From Jiella mangrovi (GTDB taxonomy: Bacteria; Pseudomonadota; Alphaproteobacteria; Rhizobiales; Rhizobiaceae): a stretch of 64,000 bases of DNA. How positions within the stretch are numbered: the first letter of the stretch is position 1; the number at the start of each line of letters is the position of its first letter. The notes under the pieces were generated by a model. The model ran no database searches. It was not told the origin of the DNA and saw nothing but the letters and a program-made list of their open reading frames with translations. The stretch is from the NCBI RefSeq assembly GCF_017815135.1, contig NZ_JAGJCF010000005.1, forward strand, positions 1-64,000, given 5' to 3'. Of the stretch, positions 16,704 through 24,665 are shown piece by piece. Made by a program: the position numbers and the translations under genes.

Positions 16704-17840
16704 ATGCCGAAGTGGGATCTCGAAATCACGCCCGAGGAAGCGTTGGAAGACGAGGCTGCCGTTTTGGCCGCGCTCGACAATGCCTTGGCCAGCCTCGATG
16801 CGCTCCCACAAGACTACGAGCGTCGCCTGGCGGCAGCGAAGGGGGTGTACATCGGCCACGCCAAGCGTGACGGCAAGTTCAAGAAGCATTTTGCGAAGCG
16901 GCTGACCGCGGCGAAGGCGCAGGTGGGAGGCAAGACGAAGAGCGCCGGAGAGTACCTCACCGTCCTCGGCAGCTCCGGATCGGGGAAGACGACAATGACC
17001 CGGCGCATCATGGAAAAGACTGGGCTCTTCGATCCGATCGAGCTGCCAGGCCGAACACTACGGCCTGCGATCCGCATCCAAGGGCCGCGGCCGTTTACGA
17101 GTGGACAGCTCGCCATCTCGATTCTGAGGAAGGTGAAGATGGCGACCGATTCAAAGCTCGACCCGAACCACACTTGGCAGATCGTTAGAAACCACCTTCC
17201 GCGATCGCGCACGGCCCTCATCGTGATCGACGAAGCGCAGCATGCCCTCCGTCATTCCGATCCCTCGCATTCCAAGGACGTCAGAGACGCGATCAAGATC
17301 CTCGCCGAGGACGACGAATGGCCGGTGTCCTTCGTGTTCGTCGGAATTCCGATCTTCGAGCGCTTCGTGGTCACTGACAATGAGGTCAAGGGCCGTAACA
17401 CGACCTTCCTGATGCCTGATCTGAAGGTTGGCAATGACGATCCGTTCGTCGAGAAGCTCTTGGCCGAAATGTTGACAGCGGGCGAGCTTTCGATCGGCGA
17501 AATGGGTGATCACTTCACCCATCGTCTGATCTACGCCGGCGGTTGTCAGTTCGGTCGCTGCCAAAAGCTGATCCGGATCGCAATCGAGTCGGCCCTCATC
17601 AATCGCCGCGACACGATTCAAGTCTCCGATTTTGCCGAAGCCTTGCGGGAGCGAACCGGATGCGACGATGACCACAACACCTTCCTGGCGCCACGCTTCG
17701 AGTTGGTGCGGCACTGGATCAGTGATCCGGAGCTGGAGACTTACGTCGCCGAGGATGACATCCTGGTCAACGACGACGAGCGTGGATCGAAGGCCAGGAA
17801 GGTGGCGGAAGGCGACAGTCTGAAGCGGAAGAGGTCCTGA
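16704..17840 (+). CDS. tnsC: TnsC/TniB-like AAA+ transposition regulator
   Basis: A 378-residue AAA+ ATPase with Walker A LGSSGSGKTT (about 88-97) and Walker B LIVIDEAQHAL (about 173-183), both typical of TnsC/TniB. This protein assembles on target DNA, recruits the TnsAB transposase and mediates target immunity. I chose the ATG at 16704, one base after the tnsB stop; the longer frame would lie inside tnsB. tniQ starts four bases downstream, so the core is one transcript. Confidence 0.92.
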   Translation: MPKWDLEITPEEALEDEAAVLAALDNALASLDALPQDYERRLAAAKGVYIGHAKRDGKFKKHFAKRLTAAKAQVGGKTKSAGEYLTVLGSSGSGKTTMTRRIMEKTGLFDPIELPGRTLRPAIRIQGPRPFTSGQLAISILRKVKMATDSKLDPNHTWQIVRNHLPRSRTALIVIDEAQHALRHSDPSHSKDVRDAIKILAEDDEWPVSFVFVGIPIFERFVVTDNEVKGRNTTFLMPDLKVGNDDPFVEKLLAEMLTAGELSIGEMGDHFTHRLIYAGGCQFGRCQKLIRIAIESALINRRDTIQVSDFAEALRERTGCDDDHNTFLAPRFELVRHWISDPELETYVAEDDILVNDDERGSKARKVAEGDSLKRKRS

Positions 17841-17843
17841 TCC

Positions 17844-19586
17844 ATGTCTTGGACGATCAGGCCGCCCTTCGATGAGACGGAAACGCCCCTGAGTTTCGCC
17901 TCACGTCTCGGAGGCGCGAACGGCTTCGCGTCAATCTGGAGCGTTTGCAGTTTCTTGGAGACCCGTCCGGCCGACCTGTCACGCGGCAGGGAAGAGGGAA
18001 TCGAGCGGCTGGCCCGTGCGGGCGATGTCCCAACGGGTATGCTGCAGGCGAACTCTATTCGGCAGCTTCCAGGCTCACGCGTGGAGATTCGCGGGCAAAT
18101 CCTGGCGTTGAACGATATCCGCGGCCGAACCATCACCTTTTGTCCTGCTTGCCTTCGTGACGATCTTCAAGGGCCGGATTGGCTCAAGGAAGAGGAACGG
18201 GTTCGCGAACGGCTAGACTGGAAGTTGAGACCGATCACGGCCTGTGCCCGCCATCAGGTCCGGCTTCACGAGTTGAAGCCCGCGAGGCAGCTCCACGCGA
18301 TCGACGTACGCCAATGGTTTCGTTGGTACGTTGCACGCCATGACACGCCCCCGATTGAGCCGGAGACCTGCGCGTTTTTCGATAGGCAGGCCTATCTGAG
18401 GTCGCGACTGCTCTGCGTCGAGCGGCTGAGGATCGACATTCTCGACGAGATGCCTTGGTATGCGGCGGCGCGCCTTTGCTCACTCGTCGGGCACTCGGAC
18501 CTTTATCCTGGTCAGATCCGGAAGAAGGAAACGATGCTCTCGGACAAGGACAACCTGATTGCGGATCGGGGCTTCGAGATCCTGCGAGAAGGACGCGTGG
18601 GGCTCCAAGCTTGGGTCGATCGCATGATCGAGGATGCGAGGAACGATCCAACGCGAGGTTTTGGTCTACAGTCGATTCTCGGCGATGTGGGCGAGACGTT
18701 GGACGAGATCGACGACCCTGCCTACGACGGCGTCAAGGATGCGGCGTGCGTGGTCGCGTTTCAGAAGCTTCCGCTTTCCGTAACCGGGCACTTCTACCAA
18801 CGCAGGGCTCCGCGCCGACAGGTTCACTCTATCATGTCGGCATCCGAAGAGACCGGCATGAGCTGGAAGGTGATGCGGGCATGCCTGCGAACCGCTGGAT
18901 TGATCCCCTACGACATGGATGGGCTAACGCCGGATAAGATCACCTTCGCGGCTGAGCTTTTACCTTCGAAGGAGGCCCTTGACCGTTTGCGTCCCCGCAA
19001 GGGGCAGTCGTCACGTGTCGATCCAGGCGCACCGATAATGACGATTGGCGAAGCGGCGGAATTCCTCGGAGTGGGGCAGAAGTACCTGTTGAATTTCGAC
19101 TCGCTTCGGCGAGACGACGTTCGCCGAGAAGGGTCGCGAGACTGGCGCATCTACGACCGACACAAGCTCGAATGCCTTCGTGATCGGCTGATCGGGGGAG
19201 CCGAGGAAATCACCAACCCTGACAAGGATCACGTCGGCATCGAAACTGCCGCTCGACATCTGCATCTGCCATTTCCGGCGCTCGTTGATCATATCGACGG
19301 TGGACGCATCGTGTGGCGCGGCGTTCTGCCATCCACCCACGATCTCTCCGGCCTAATCTTCCGGCGCAAGGAGCTTCTCGGCGTCATGGCGCCCGTGTCC
19401 GAAAACGGTCCGCCAGACGATATGCCAGTGAAGGAAGCCGCGGAGATCGTTCGGACCCGTCCTCGGACCATCCGGGCTCTCATCGCGCAAGGCAAGATCA
19501 GTCAGCGCTCAGTCATCCACCCGGCGAACGGGAGGACGTTTGCGAGGGTGAGTTTGTCGGAGGTTCGATCCGCGCTATCGATGTGA
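17844..19586 (+). CDS. tniQ: TniQ/TnsD-family target-selection protein
   Basis: A 580-residue TniQ-family protein. The N-terminus (PLSFASRLGGANG) is the usual TniQ opening. A zinc-finger set includes FCPACL (near 100-105) and CARHQVRLHEL (near 133-143). The C-terminal half carries two helix-turn-helix segments, one near residue 399 (MTIGEAAEFLGV) and one near 526 (MPVKEAAEIVR). TniQ/TnsD proteins bind a fixed attachment site and bring in TnsC. The long DNA-binding C-terminus suggests TnsD-like targeting of one sequence rather than a CRISPR-linked TniQ. Its likely target is the recombinase gene next to the right end. Confidence 0.9.
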   Translation: MSWTIRPPFDETETPLSFASRLGGANGFASIWSVCSFLETRPADLSRGREEGIERLARAGDVPTGMLQANSIRQLPGSRVEIRGQILALNDIRGRTITFCPACLRDDLQGPDWLKEEERVRERLDWKLRPITACARHQVRLHELKPARQLHAIDVRQWFRWYVARHDTPPIEPETCAFFDRQAYLRSRLLCVERLRIDILDEMPWYAAARLCSLVGHSDLYPGQIRKKETMLSDKDNLIADRGFEILREGRVGLQAWVDRMIEDARNDPTRGFGLQSILGDVGETLDEIDDPAYDGVKDAACVVAFQKLPLSVTGHFYQRRAPRRQVHSIMSASEETGMSWKVMRACLRTAGLIPYDMDGLTPDKITFAAELLPSKEALDRLRPRKGQSSRVDPGAPIMTIGEAAEFLGVGQKYLLNFDSLRRDDVRREGSRDWRIYDRHKLECLRDRLIGGAEEITNPDKDHVGIETAARHLHLPFPALVDHIDGGRIVWRGVLPSTHDLSGLIFRRKELLGVMAPVSENGPPDDMPVKEAAEIVRTRPRTIRALIAQGKISQRSVIHPANGRTFARVSLSEVRSALSM

Positions 19587-19754
19587 GAATTCTTTCATTT
19601 AACATCTAGAAATCGCACGTTCTTCAAGGGGGGGGTGAACGTCGCGCTTGATATCCCGTCGGAAAAGTTTTCCTCCTGCGGGAGAAATAAGAAATCTTTT
19701 GAATTTGCGAGGTTAGGTGATTCACTCTATGTTCTCATGACAAGGAGCCACCGT

Positions 19755-19976
19755 ATGCCGCGTCTTAAGCTGTCTGATCTCGTCGTCAGCCCAGTATGCA
19801 AGGGCTGTGGCACCCCGCGCGTTCTTCGCGAGGGTGAGGTGGCATCGTCGACGTTTGGTCCGTGTTGTAGTTCTTCTAGGCGTGCGAAGGCACGTAGAGC
19901 ATTTAATCAGGCACCGTTGGACCTTGGAAGCGTCAAAGGTCCGTACATCGACATGAGCTTCGCCCGGAAACGCTAG
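19755..19976 (+). CDS. Small Cys-rich basic protein
   Basis: A 73-residue protein. The start is fixed by AAGGAG at 19742-19747, a strong ribosome site seven bases before the ATG. Residues 15-40 contain a CKGC pair and a later CC pair, a possible zinc-binding knuckle; the rest is basic. It lies just after tniQ but after a 168-bp AT-richer gap with its own likely promoter. Its stop overlaps the convergent kinase stop within the palindrome GCTAGC. No family is recognised. Confidence 0.5.
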   Translation: MPRLKLSDLVVSPVCKGCGTPRVLREGEVASSTFGPCCSSSRRAKARRAFNQAPLDLGSVKGPYIDMSFARKR

Positions 19977-21028
19977 CGCTGGCGGGCGAAAAAGTCTTCC
20001 AGTTCACGCACGCATTTGGACGGTGCGAGGTTGCCCTGCGATCCGCCTATAGACATTTTCCGGCCAGTTCCCATTGGTTCCGACCATGCGCGCCACGAGT
20101 GAGATCGAGGAGCATCTTGAGACCACAGAACGTGATGTATGCGTCCTTTCGTCGATCGTTTCCAGGTCACAGACTTTTCTGCGACGTCGCAATCCCAATT
20201 GGAAACCGGTAGCAAGGCGAGCCCACGGATCACGCTTTCACAAGAGCCATAACGTCTCTCCGTGTCGTCATTCATGGTCTGACGGATAAAGCGCCTCCAT
20301 CGATCTGGTATGTGCGGAAGCCACTTCAACTTCGTAGCGAATCCTCCGGAAGGTATCTCCGTCGCGGGTCTAGCCATGCGCGAGTACCAGGTATGACCAT
20401 GAAGTAAGCGATATAGGGTCATGCCGAACGCCCAGATGTCCGTCTTCACGCTAGTGAGAGGATCATACCAAGCCTCGATCGCGAGGTGGTCGAGGTAGCC
20501 TCCTCGACGTGCATAGCCTTCCACGATCTCGTCGGTGACAAGACCGAAATCACTAATCCGGGCGCAACCTCGATCATCGAGAAGGATATTCGCCGGTTTT
20601 ATGTCCCTATGTATCATCCCTCTCTGGTGCAAAGCCTGAAGCCCGAATGAGACTTCCGTGGCAATCTTGCGTACCGCCTTTGTCTGCATAGGCCCGCGCT
20701 TGTAGGGCCCGGAAAGCGAACCTGCTCGGCACAACGCCATAACGAATTGAACGCTCTCGCCGTCATCTCCTCTAACAGCGTAGTGTACCTGTGCGATATT
20801 TGGGTGGGTGGCCTTTGCAAGAAACTGGGCTTCTTTGACGAGTCCTTCTCGCCGTTTCTCCCATTTCTCGTCCGTTTCGCGTTGGCCGGTTTCGGGGTCG
20901 ATCTCCATTCGCGATAGCCGCTTCACGGCGACATCGCCATGAACCTCGTCTTCGGCGAGGAAGACCTCCCCAAAATGGCCTTCGCCGATTTTGTTGCCGA
21001 TCTGAATCCTCGATACCTGATTACTCAT
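19973..21028 (-). CDS. Serine/threonine protein kinase (Hanks type)
   Basis: A 351-residue kinase with a full set of motifs: glycine loop GEGHFGEV (15-22), AVKR lysine (36), HRDIKPAN (140-147) and DFG (160-162). An AFGMTLYRLLHG segment gives the F-helix. There is no transmembrane helix, so it is cytoplasmic. The C-terminal 70 residues are basic and unrecognised. Its start overlaps the stop of a 154-residue partner gene by four bases. Cytoplasmic kinases with small partners occur as stand-alone phage-defence modules; that role is inferred here from context. Confidence 0.87.
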   Translation of the reverse strand: MSNQVSRIQIGNKIGEGHFGEVFLAEDEVHGDVAVKRLSRMEIDPETGQRETDEKWEKRREGLVKEAQFLAKATHPNIAQVHYAVRGDDGESVQFVMALCRAGSLSGPYKRGPMQTKAVRKIATEVSFGLQALHQRGMIHRDIKPANILLDDRGCARISDFGLVTDEIVEGYARRGGYLDHLAIEAWYDPLTSVKTDIWAFGMTLYRLLHGHTWYSRMARPATEIPSGGFATKLKWLPHIPDRWRRFIRQTMNDDTERRYGSCESVIRGLALLPVSNWDCDVAEKSVTWKRSTKGRIHHVLWSQDAPRSHSWRAWSEPMGTGRKMSIGGSQGNLAPSKCVRELEDFFARQR

Positions 21029-21489
21029 TTGTTTTGATCCGCCAAGACCATGAAGACAGCCTCGCGACTTCCCTTTTTCATCTCACGACCGGCAATCTTC
21101 CCTTCCCAAAAGTCTTTGTCGTCGAGGTATGCGTCAACCTTCCGCTCACCAAATGTCCGACTAAGAACGGATTTGGCGACCGCCTTGGTGGGGCACACTG
21201 TGGAGGCGGCCGCGATTACAACGCCTCGAACTTCAGCCGACTTGAGATGGCTCAAACCCATGCCTTTTGACGAGTCGCTCGCCTTGACGACAACCTTCTG
21301 GATCCCGTGCTCGCGAAGGTAATTCGTGAGCTGGGCGAAAAGCGTCGCATATGCGCCTTCCCGATCGTCCTCCTGCAGCTTCCAGTTGTCGTCGAGGTTC
21401 AATGTTGCAGGACCGTCGTCAGGAACCTCCAAATCGACAATAGTGATCTTTTCACCTGACGCTACAATCCCAACGTGCCGCTCTGCCAT
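21025..21489 (-). CDS. Unknown protein coupled to the Ser/Thr kinase
   Basis: A 154-residue protein starting MAERHVGIVAS. Alternating strands at the N-terminus (HVGIVASGEKITIVDLE) and a later VVVKASDSSKGMG and RGVVIAAAS suggest an alpha/beta, possibly RNase H-like, fold similar to DUF3010-type proteins. This is a pattern impression. An in-frame start at 21531 would add 14 residues. Its 3' end overlaps the kinase start, so the two form a pair and it may be the kinase substrate or trigger. It is the outermost cargo on the right side. Confidence 0.6.
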   Translation of the reverse strand: MAERHVGIVASGEKITIVDLEVPDDGPATLNLDDNWKLQEDDREGAYATLFAQLTNYLREHGIQKVVVKASDSSKGMGLSHLKSAEVRGVVIAAASTVCPTKAVAKSVLSRTFGERKVDAYLDDKDFWEGKIAGREMKKGSREAVFMVLADQNK

Positions 21490-21734
21490 CGTTTGTCCTT
21501 TTGGCTCATCGCTGTCCCCATCAGGGGCCATTGCGAGATAATATACGACCTGAACGCGACAAGTCAGAAGGAGTATCCGATATTAACCTGTTGAAAAAGA
21601 GCGATAGAACCATCTGTAATGTCGCCTAAAACCCTGCAGGTCAGCGCTTCGCGAGAATGCAACCGTAAAATAATACCATTGACTGAATGTGCAGAACCTG
21701 TGGAAAACTGCGTTAATCTACTGGGTTTTTGAAG

Positions 21735-22330
21735 TGGACCCTGTTTTGCCGGACAGTCGGCGAACGGGTTCAAGCACTGAAGCGGATGAACTTCCGAGGC
21801 GATCGGAACTTCAGTCCTGAGTGAGGGGCAATTTGGCAATGATCGCCGATCCATCCCGGCAGCAAGGCCTTGATGGTCTCGGCATCCGGCAGGATCGTGA
21901 CGCGGGAATAGTCTCGCTTCAAGGTTTCACGAAAGCTTCCGGCAGTGCCGTTCGACTCTGGGCTGCGAACCGGCGTGAAGAGTTGCTTGAGGCCGAGGGC
22001 CGTCGCGGTATCGGCGGTCTCTGCCGCGATGTAGCCGTTTCCGTTGTCCGATAGCCAGTCGACCGGATAAGGCGTCTTCGTTCCGCCGAACCGCCTCTCG
22101 ACCGAAGCGACCATCAGGTCGCGCACCATCTCGCCGGAGGTGCCCGCGTTGGCGACGGCGAGCCAGGCGATGGTTTCGCGATCACAAGCGTCGAGAACGA
22201 AGAGGACGCGGACGACCTCGCGGTTTCGAGCATGCTGCTCAAGATAATCCGAACACCAGAGTATGTTCGCAAGGAGCGCGATGACGAGGCTATAATGAAC
22301 GCGCCTGGAACGACGTGCGATCGAGCGCGC
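21735..22330 (-). pseudogene. IS3/IS2-type transposase (OrfB) C-terminal remnant
   Basis: The reading frame from about 22330 to 21770 matches the second half of an IS3-family OrfB: WCSDYLE, a FVLDACDRETIAW strand, WLSDNGNGYIA with the second catalytic Asp, and SPESNGTAGSFRETLKRDY with the expected Glu position changed in part. The first half and OrfA are missing. A TGGACC-type IS terminus is visible at 21735. It is a decayed insertion near the right end of the transposon. Confidence 0.75.
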
Positions 22331-22434
22331 CAACGCGATCTTCGCCCAGATACAGAGCCGGTGGTCGATATGGTGGATGGGAAACGGAATTTCCATTGCC
22401 CAACAGATCTTCTGGAATTTAAATTTCAGTCTGT

Positions 22435-22528
22435 TGTGTCGCGGGAAGCGATCTATGTGTCGCACGCCCCTGCGAAAACCCGCGTTTCCGGCCCTCTTGG
22501 ATCGGGCCGAATGCAAACTATGTGTCGC
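22435..22528 (+). repeat. Three TGTGTCGC repeats at the transposon right end
   Basis: TGTGTCGC occurs at 22435-22442, 22456-22463 and 22521-22528, all in the same orientation. The last two extend to CTATGTGTCGC. The outermost copy is part of the 17-bp inverted repeat. Arrays of short direct repeats near the right end are typical binding sites for TnsB-like transposases. Confidence 0.5.
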
Positions 22529-22529
22529 G
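22513..22529 (-). repeat. Right 17-bp terminal inverted repeat of the Tn7-like element
   Basis: Reads CGCGACACATAGTTTGC on the minus strand and is identical to 128-144. Going outward on the minus strand it is preceded by TGTAG, so the TGT tip is at 22534-22532. Beyond the tip lies the serine recombinase sequence. Confidence 0.6.
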
Positions 22530-22534
22530 CTACA

Positions 22535-22870
22535 CCAGTTCGGAATAGCAGTGGGCACTTGTGTGCCGTCAGTCGCGGGCTGCGCGATGCGGTTCTGTAG
22601 AACGTCGGTCCGGCCTTTGATCATGATCCGTTCGCCCTCGACGATGATTCGGTCCATAACGGATCTGATGTATGACTTGCGGTAGGGGATCTCGCCGTTC
22701 CGAACGCGCTCCTTCATGAACTGGGCGAATTGCACGACACGCTCCGCAGTGATCTCCGTCTTCCCGTTGAACCTCCTCTTCAGCCGATCAAGTCACGCGA
22801 CCGCGATGTCGCGATCTTTCTGTGCGTTCTGAAGCCTCCCAGCGAAGTCGGGATCGCTCACGTGCGTTAG
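22535..22870 (-). pseudogene. Serine recombinase C-terminal fragment, probable transposon target
   Basis: The minus-strand frame reads SDPDFAGRLQNAQKDRDIAVA, a TGA at 22796-22794, then LDRLKRRFNG, ITAERVVQFAQFMKERV, GEIPYRKSYIRSVMDRI and GRTDVLQNRIA. This is the C-terminal region of a large serine recombinase of the kind common in rhizobial genomes. The catalytic N-terminal domain is absent and an internal stop is present. The transposon right tip lies close to where the C-terminus should end, so the element appears to have inserted near the 3' end of this gene. Confidence 0.7.
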
Positions 22871-22927
22871 AGCGCCGGGCGAAAAAGTGGAATCCGGTTT
22901 TTCGAAAAGTCGGCGCGCCAGCGAGAA

Positions 22928-22971
22928 TATACAGCATCGGGCGATGCGAAGTTATCGCCCGATGCTGTATA
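22928..22971 (+). repeat. Palindromic REP-like element with 18-bp perfect stem
   Basis: Bases 22928-22945 pair perfectly with 22954-22971, with loop GCGAAGTT. A GAATCCGGTTTTTCG motif lies 30-50 bases upstream. Intergenic mosaic elements of this kind are common in Hyphomicrobiales. It could fold as a very stable hairpin and act as a terminator or a repeat-transposase target. Confidence 0.7.
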
Positions 22972-22989
22972 CCCGTTTCAACCGGCGTC

Positions 22990-23345
22990 ATCAGACGATG
23001 AATTCGTTCTCTGGCGTTGGCAAGCTCGGTTGGAAAGCGGCCGATAAGGTGTCGGAGATCGGACAGATCACTTTGCGGATGCTGCTTTCCGGTCGCCGCT
23101 GCCCAGCCGTAGACTTCGTCGTGATCGACAGGGATTAGAAGCGCCGTTGCGTGCGCGTCAGTCCACACCGTCCAGGCGCCGACGCCGGGGGTCGGCGCCA
23201 TGAAACGCCAACTCGCCGATGCCAGTCGGGCCGAGGCCGGCGACCCGCCTTCGAAGAGCAGCCGCCGCACGGTGGAATGCACCCCATCGCGGCCACGAGG
23301 ACCTTTGCGCGTGCCTCGGCACCAGCCTCGGTGCGAACCGTCAGG
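22990..23345 (-). pseudogene. FAD-dependent monooxygenase fragment with frameshift
   Basis: One frame gives GDLTVRTEAG and AKVLVAA (about 23340-23287). After a frameshift near 23284 another frame continues with HSTVRRLLFEGG and WTVWTDAHATALLIPVDHDEVYGW (to about 23050). Together these match the middle of PHBH-type FAD monooxygenases (VLVAADG followed by HSxVRR). The dinucleotide-binding N-terminus and the C-terminus are gone. Confidence 0.65.
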
Positions 23346-23492
23346 TCGCCCATCTGTCCGTCGGGCGGGCGGCCTAGATCGCCGTGCTTTTGGCGCCGTT
23401 CCTTTCTTCTGCGCCGTCTTAAGTAAGCGTCACGACTTTGACTGAAAGGCTCCGACCCGCCCGGGAACGCGGTCTGCCGCAAGGGCTGCGGA

Positions 23493-24311
23493 TCAGGTCT
23501 CCAAGGCGTAAAAGCTCACCGCGGCGACCTTCCGGAAGCCGATCCGTTCGTAGACCGGCATGCCGGCCGCAGTGGCGTGCAGCGTCGCCCGTTTGAGGCC
23601 AGTGGCCTTTCCTCCTTCGTAAAGCGCCTTGCGCGTCGTCGCGCCGCCGTAGCCCTTGCGCTCGTGTTCGGGGGCGGTCGCGACGAGAATGACGAACAGG
23701 CAGTCGTCCGCCGCCACGGCCCCCGCGGCCGAGACCGGAACGCCGTCCAGAAGGCCGAGATAGGCATGGATCTGGTTCTTCCAGATTTGGGATCCTGCGA
23801 ACCCTTCCTCGGCGCCCTGTTTCGGGAAGCCATAGGCGCGACAGTTCAGATCGGCATAGGCGGCGAGATGTTCGTCGGTGCTGACGCGGACGAATTCAAG
23901 GTCGGGATGGCGAGGCTCCTCGGCAAGCGGCAAGATATCGGCCGCCATGCCGAAGCCGCCAAAGCCGAACTGGAGACCCGCCTGCCTGGCGGCTTCCGGC
24001 AACGACCCGCGGGCATCGGCTGCAAGCAGATCCTCGAAGATCCAGAGGAAGCCCGCTTGGCTCTGCGAGCGCATGTAACGGGCGGCTTTGCCCAGGGAGT
24101 GCGCGAGGCGCTCGCGGTCCGCTCCGACATCCTGAAGCGCCAGCGTATTCCAGAACGGGAAGGCGTTGTCCGCCCAACGGATCATGAGATCCGGCTCATC
24201 GCGAACGTCGCCGGTGCCGCGCTCTTTAACGCACATCTGCCAGACGAGCTTGAGCTGGTCGAGGGATTGGACGGCGTCGGAGTCCGGGTGGAAGTGAGTC
24301 ATCGTAAACAA
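23493..24311 (-). CDS. GNAT-family N-acetyltransferase
   Basis: A 272-residue protein. The C-terminal 130 residues form a GNAT domain: strand VSAAGAVAADDCLFVILVAT, the acetyl-CoA loop ERKGYGG followed by ATTRKALYEGG, and the closing PVYERIGFRKVA. The N-terminal half (1-140) is unrecognised and may set substrate choice. It would transfer an acetyl group from acetyl-CoA to an unknown amine. It stands alone on the minus strand, with a 354-bp gap upstream. Confidence 0.85.
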   Translation of the reverse strand: MFTMTHFHPDSDAVQSLDQLKLVWQMCVKERGTGDVRDEPDLMIRWADNAFPFWNTLALQDVGADRERLAHSLGKAARYMRSQSQAGFLWIFEDLLAADARGSLPEAARQAGLQFGFGGFGMAADILPLAEEPRHPDLEFVRVSTDEHLAAYADLNCRAYGFPKQGAEEGFAGSQIWKNQIHAYLGLLDGVPVSAAGAVAADDCLFVILVATAPEHERKGYGGATTRKALYEGGKATGLKRATLHATAAGMPVYERIGFRKVAAVSFYALET

Positions 24312-24665
24312 CCTTTCACTGTTTCGATTGTCGTTTGCAGTTACCGGTCACGCAGGGCAGACAGCACTGCGATCGCGCGGCGATGTGGTTGCGTGTTGGA
24401 TGCCGCGCCTCGAGAACGCGAGGGCGATATTGGCCCGTGAGGCGGATCAAATCGGCAGAGCGCTTGTGACGAGGAAATGCGCGGCAACGAGACCGGCTGA
24501 CGGCCGTGATCTCCGGGCCCCAGAGACCACTGGAACGCTGCCACGCAGCCGAAACCTTTCCGGATGGTCGCGTCTCGGGGGCGCGGATTGATCGAGGGCC
24601 CACGTACCGCCGTTGTCGTAATGTCGGGGATGTTCACCTGCGTGCCGCATCTTGACGAAACCGGC
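24312..24665. other. Intergenic region with no recognised gene
   Basis: Bases between the acetyltransferase start and the methyltransferase stop. Frames on both strands are open by GC bias, but none shows a ribosome site plus a recognisable family. It should hold the promoter of the acetyltransferase gene. Confidence 0.4.

Larger units (their letters stand above)
128..22534 (+). mobile_element. Tn7-like transposon carrying a TerY-P/BrxD-type defence island
   Basis: What is seen: an exact 17-bp inverted repeat (128-144 and 22513-22529), extra TGTGTCGC repeats in the right 100 bp, a TGT tip at 22534, and a complete core of tnsA-like, tnsB, tnsC and tniQ genes inside. Multiple transposase sites near each end and a TGT tip are known features of Tn7-like elements. 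The left tip appears replaced by an IS481-like end at 127/128. Cargo lies on both sides of the core. The right end sits inside a serine recombinase pseudogene, so that gene was probably the target. The 5-bp target duplication cannot be checked because the left flank is missing. The boundaries are an inference; the gene content is clear. Confidence 0.62.

Noticed and set aside
17844-19586. Possibility that TniQ belongs to a CRISPR-associated transposon.
   Set aside because: No Cas gene or repeat-spacer array is present in the window, and this TniQ is long with its own DNA-binding domains.
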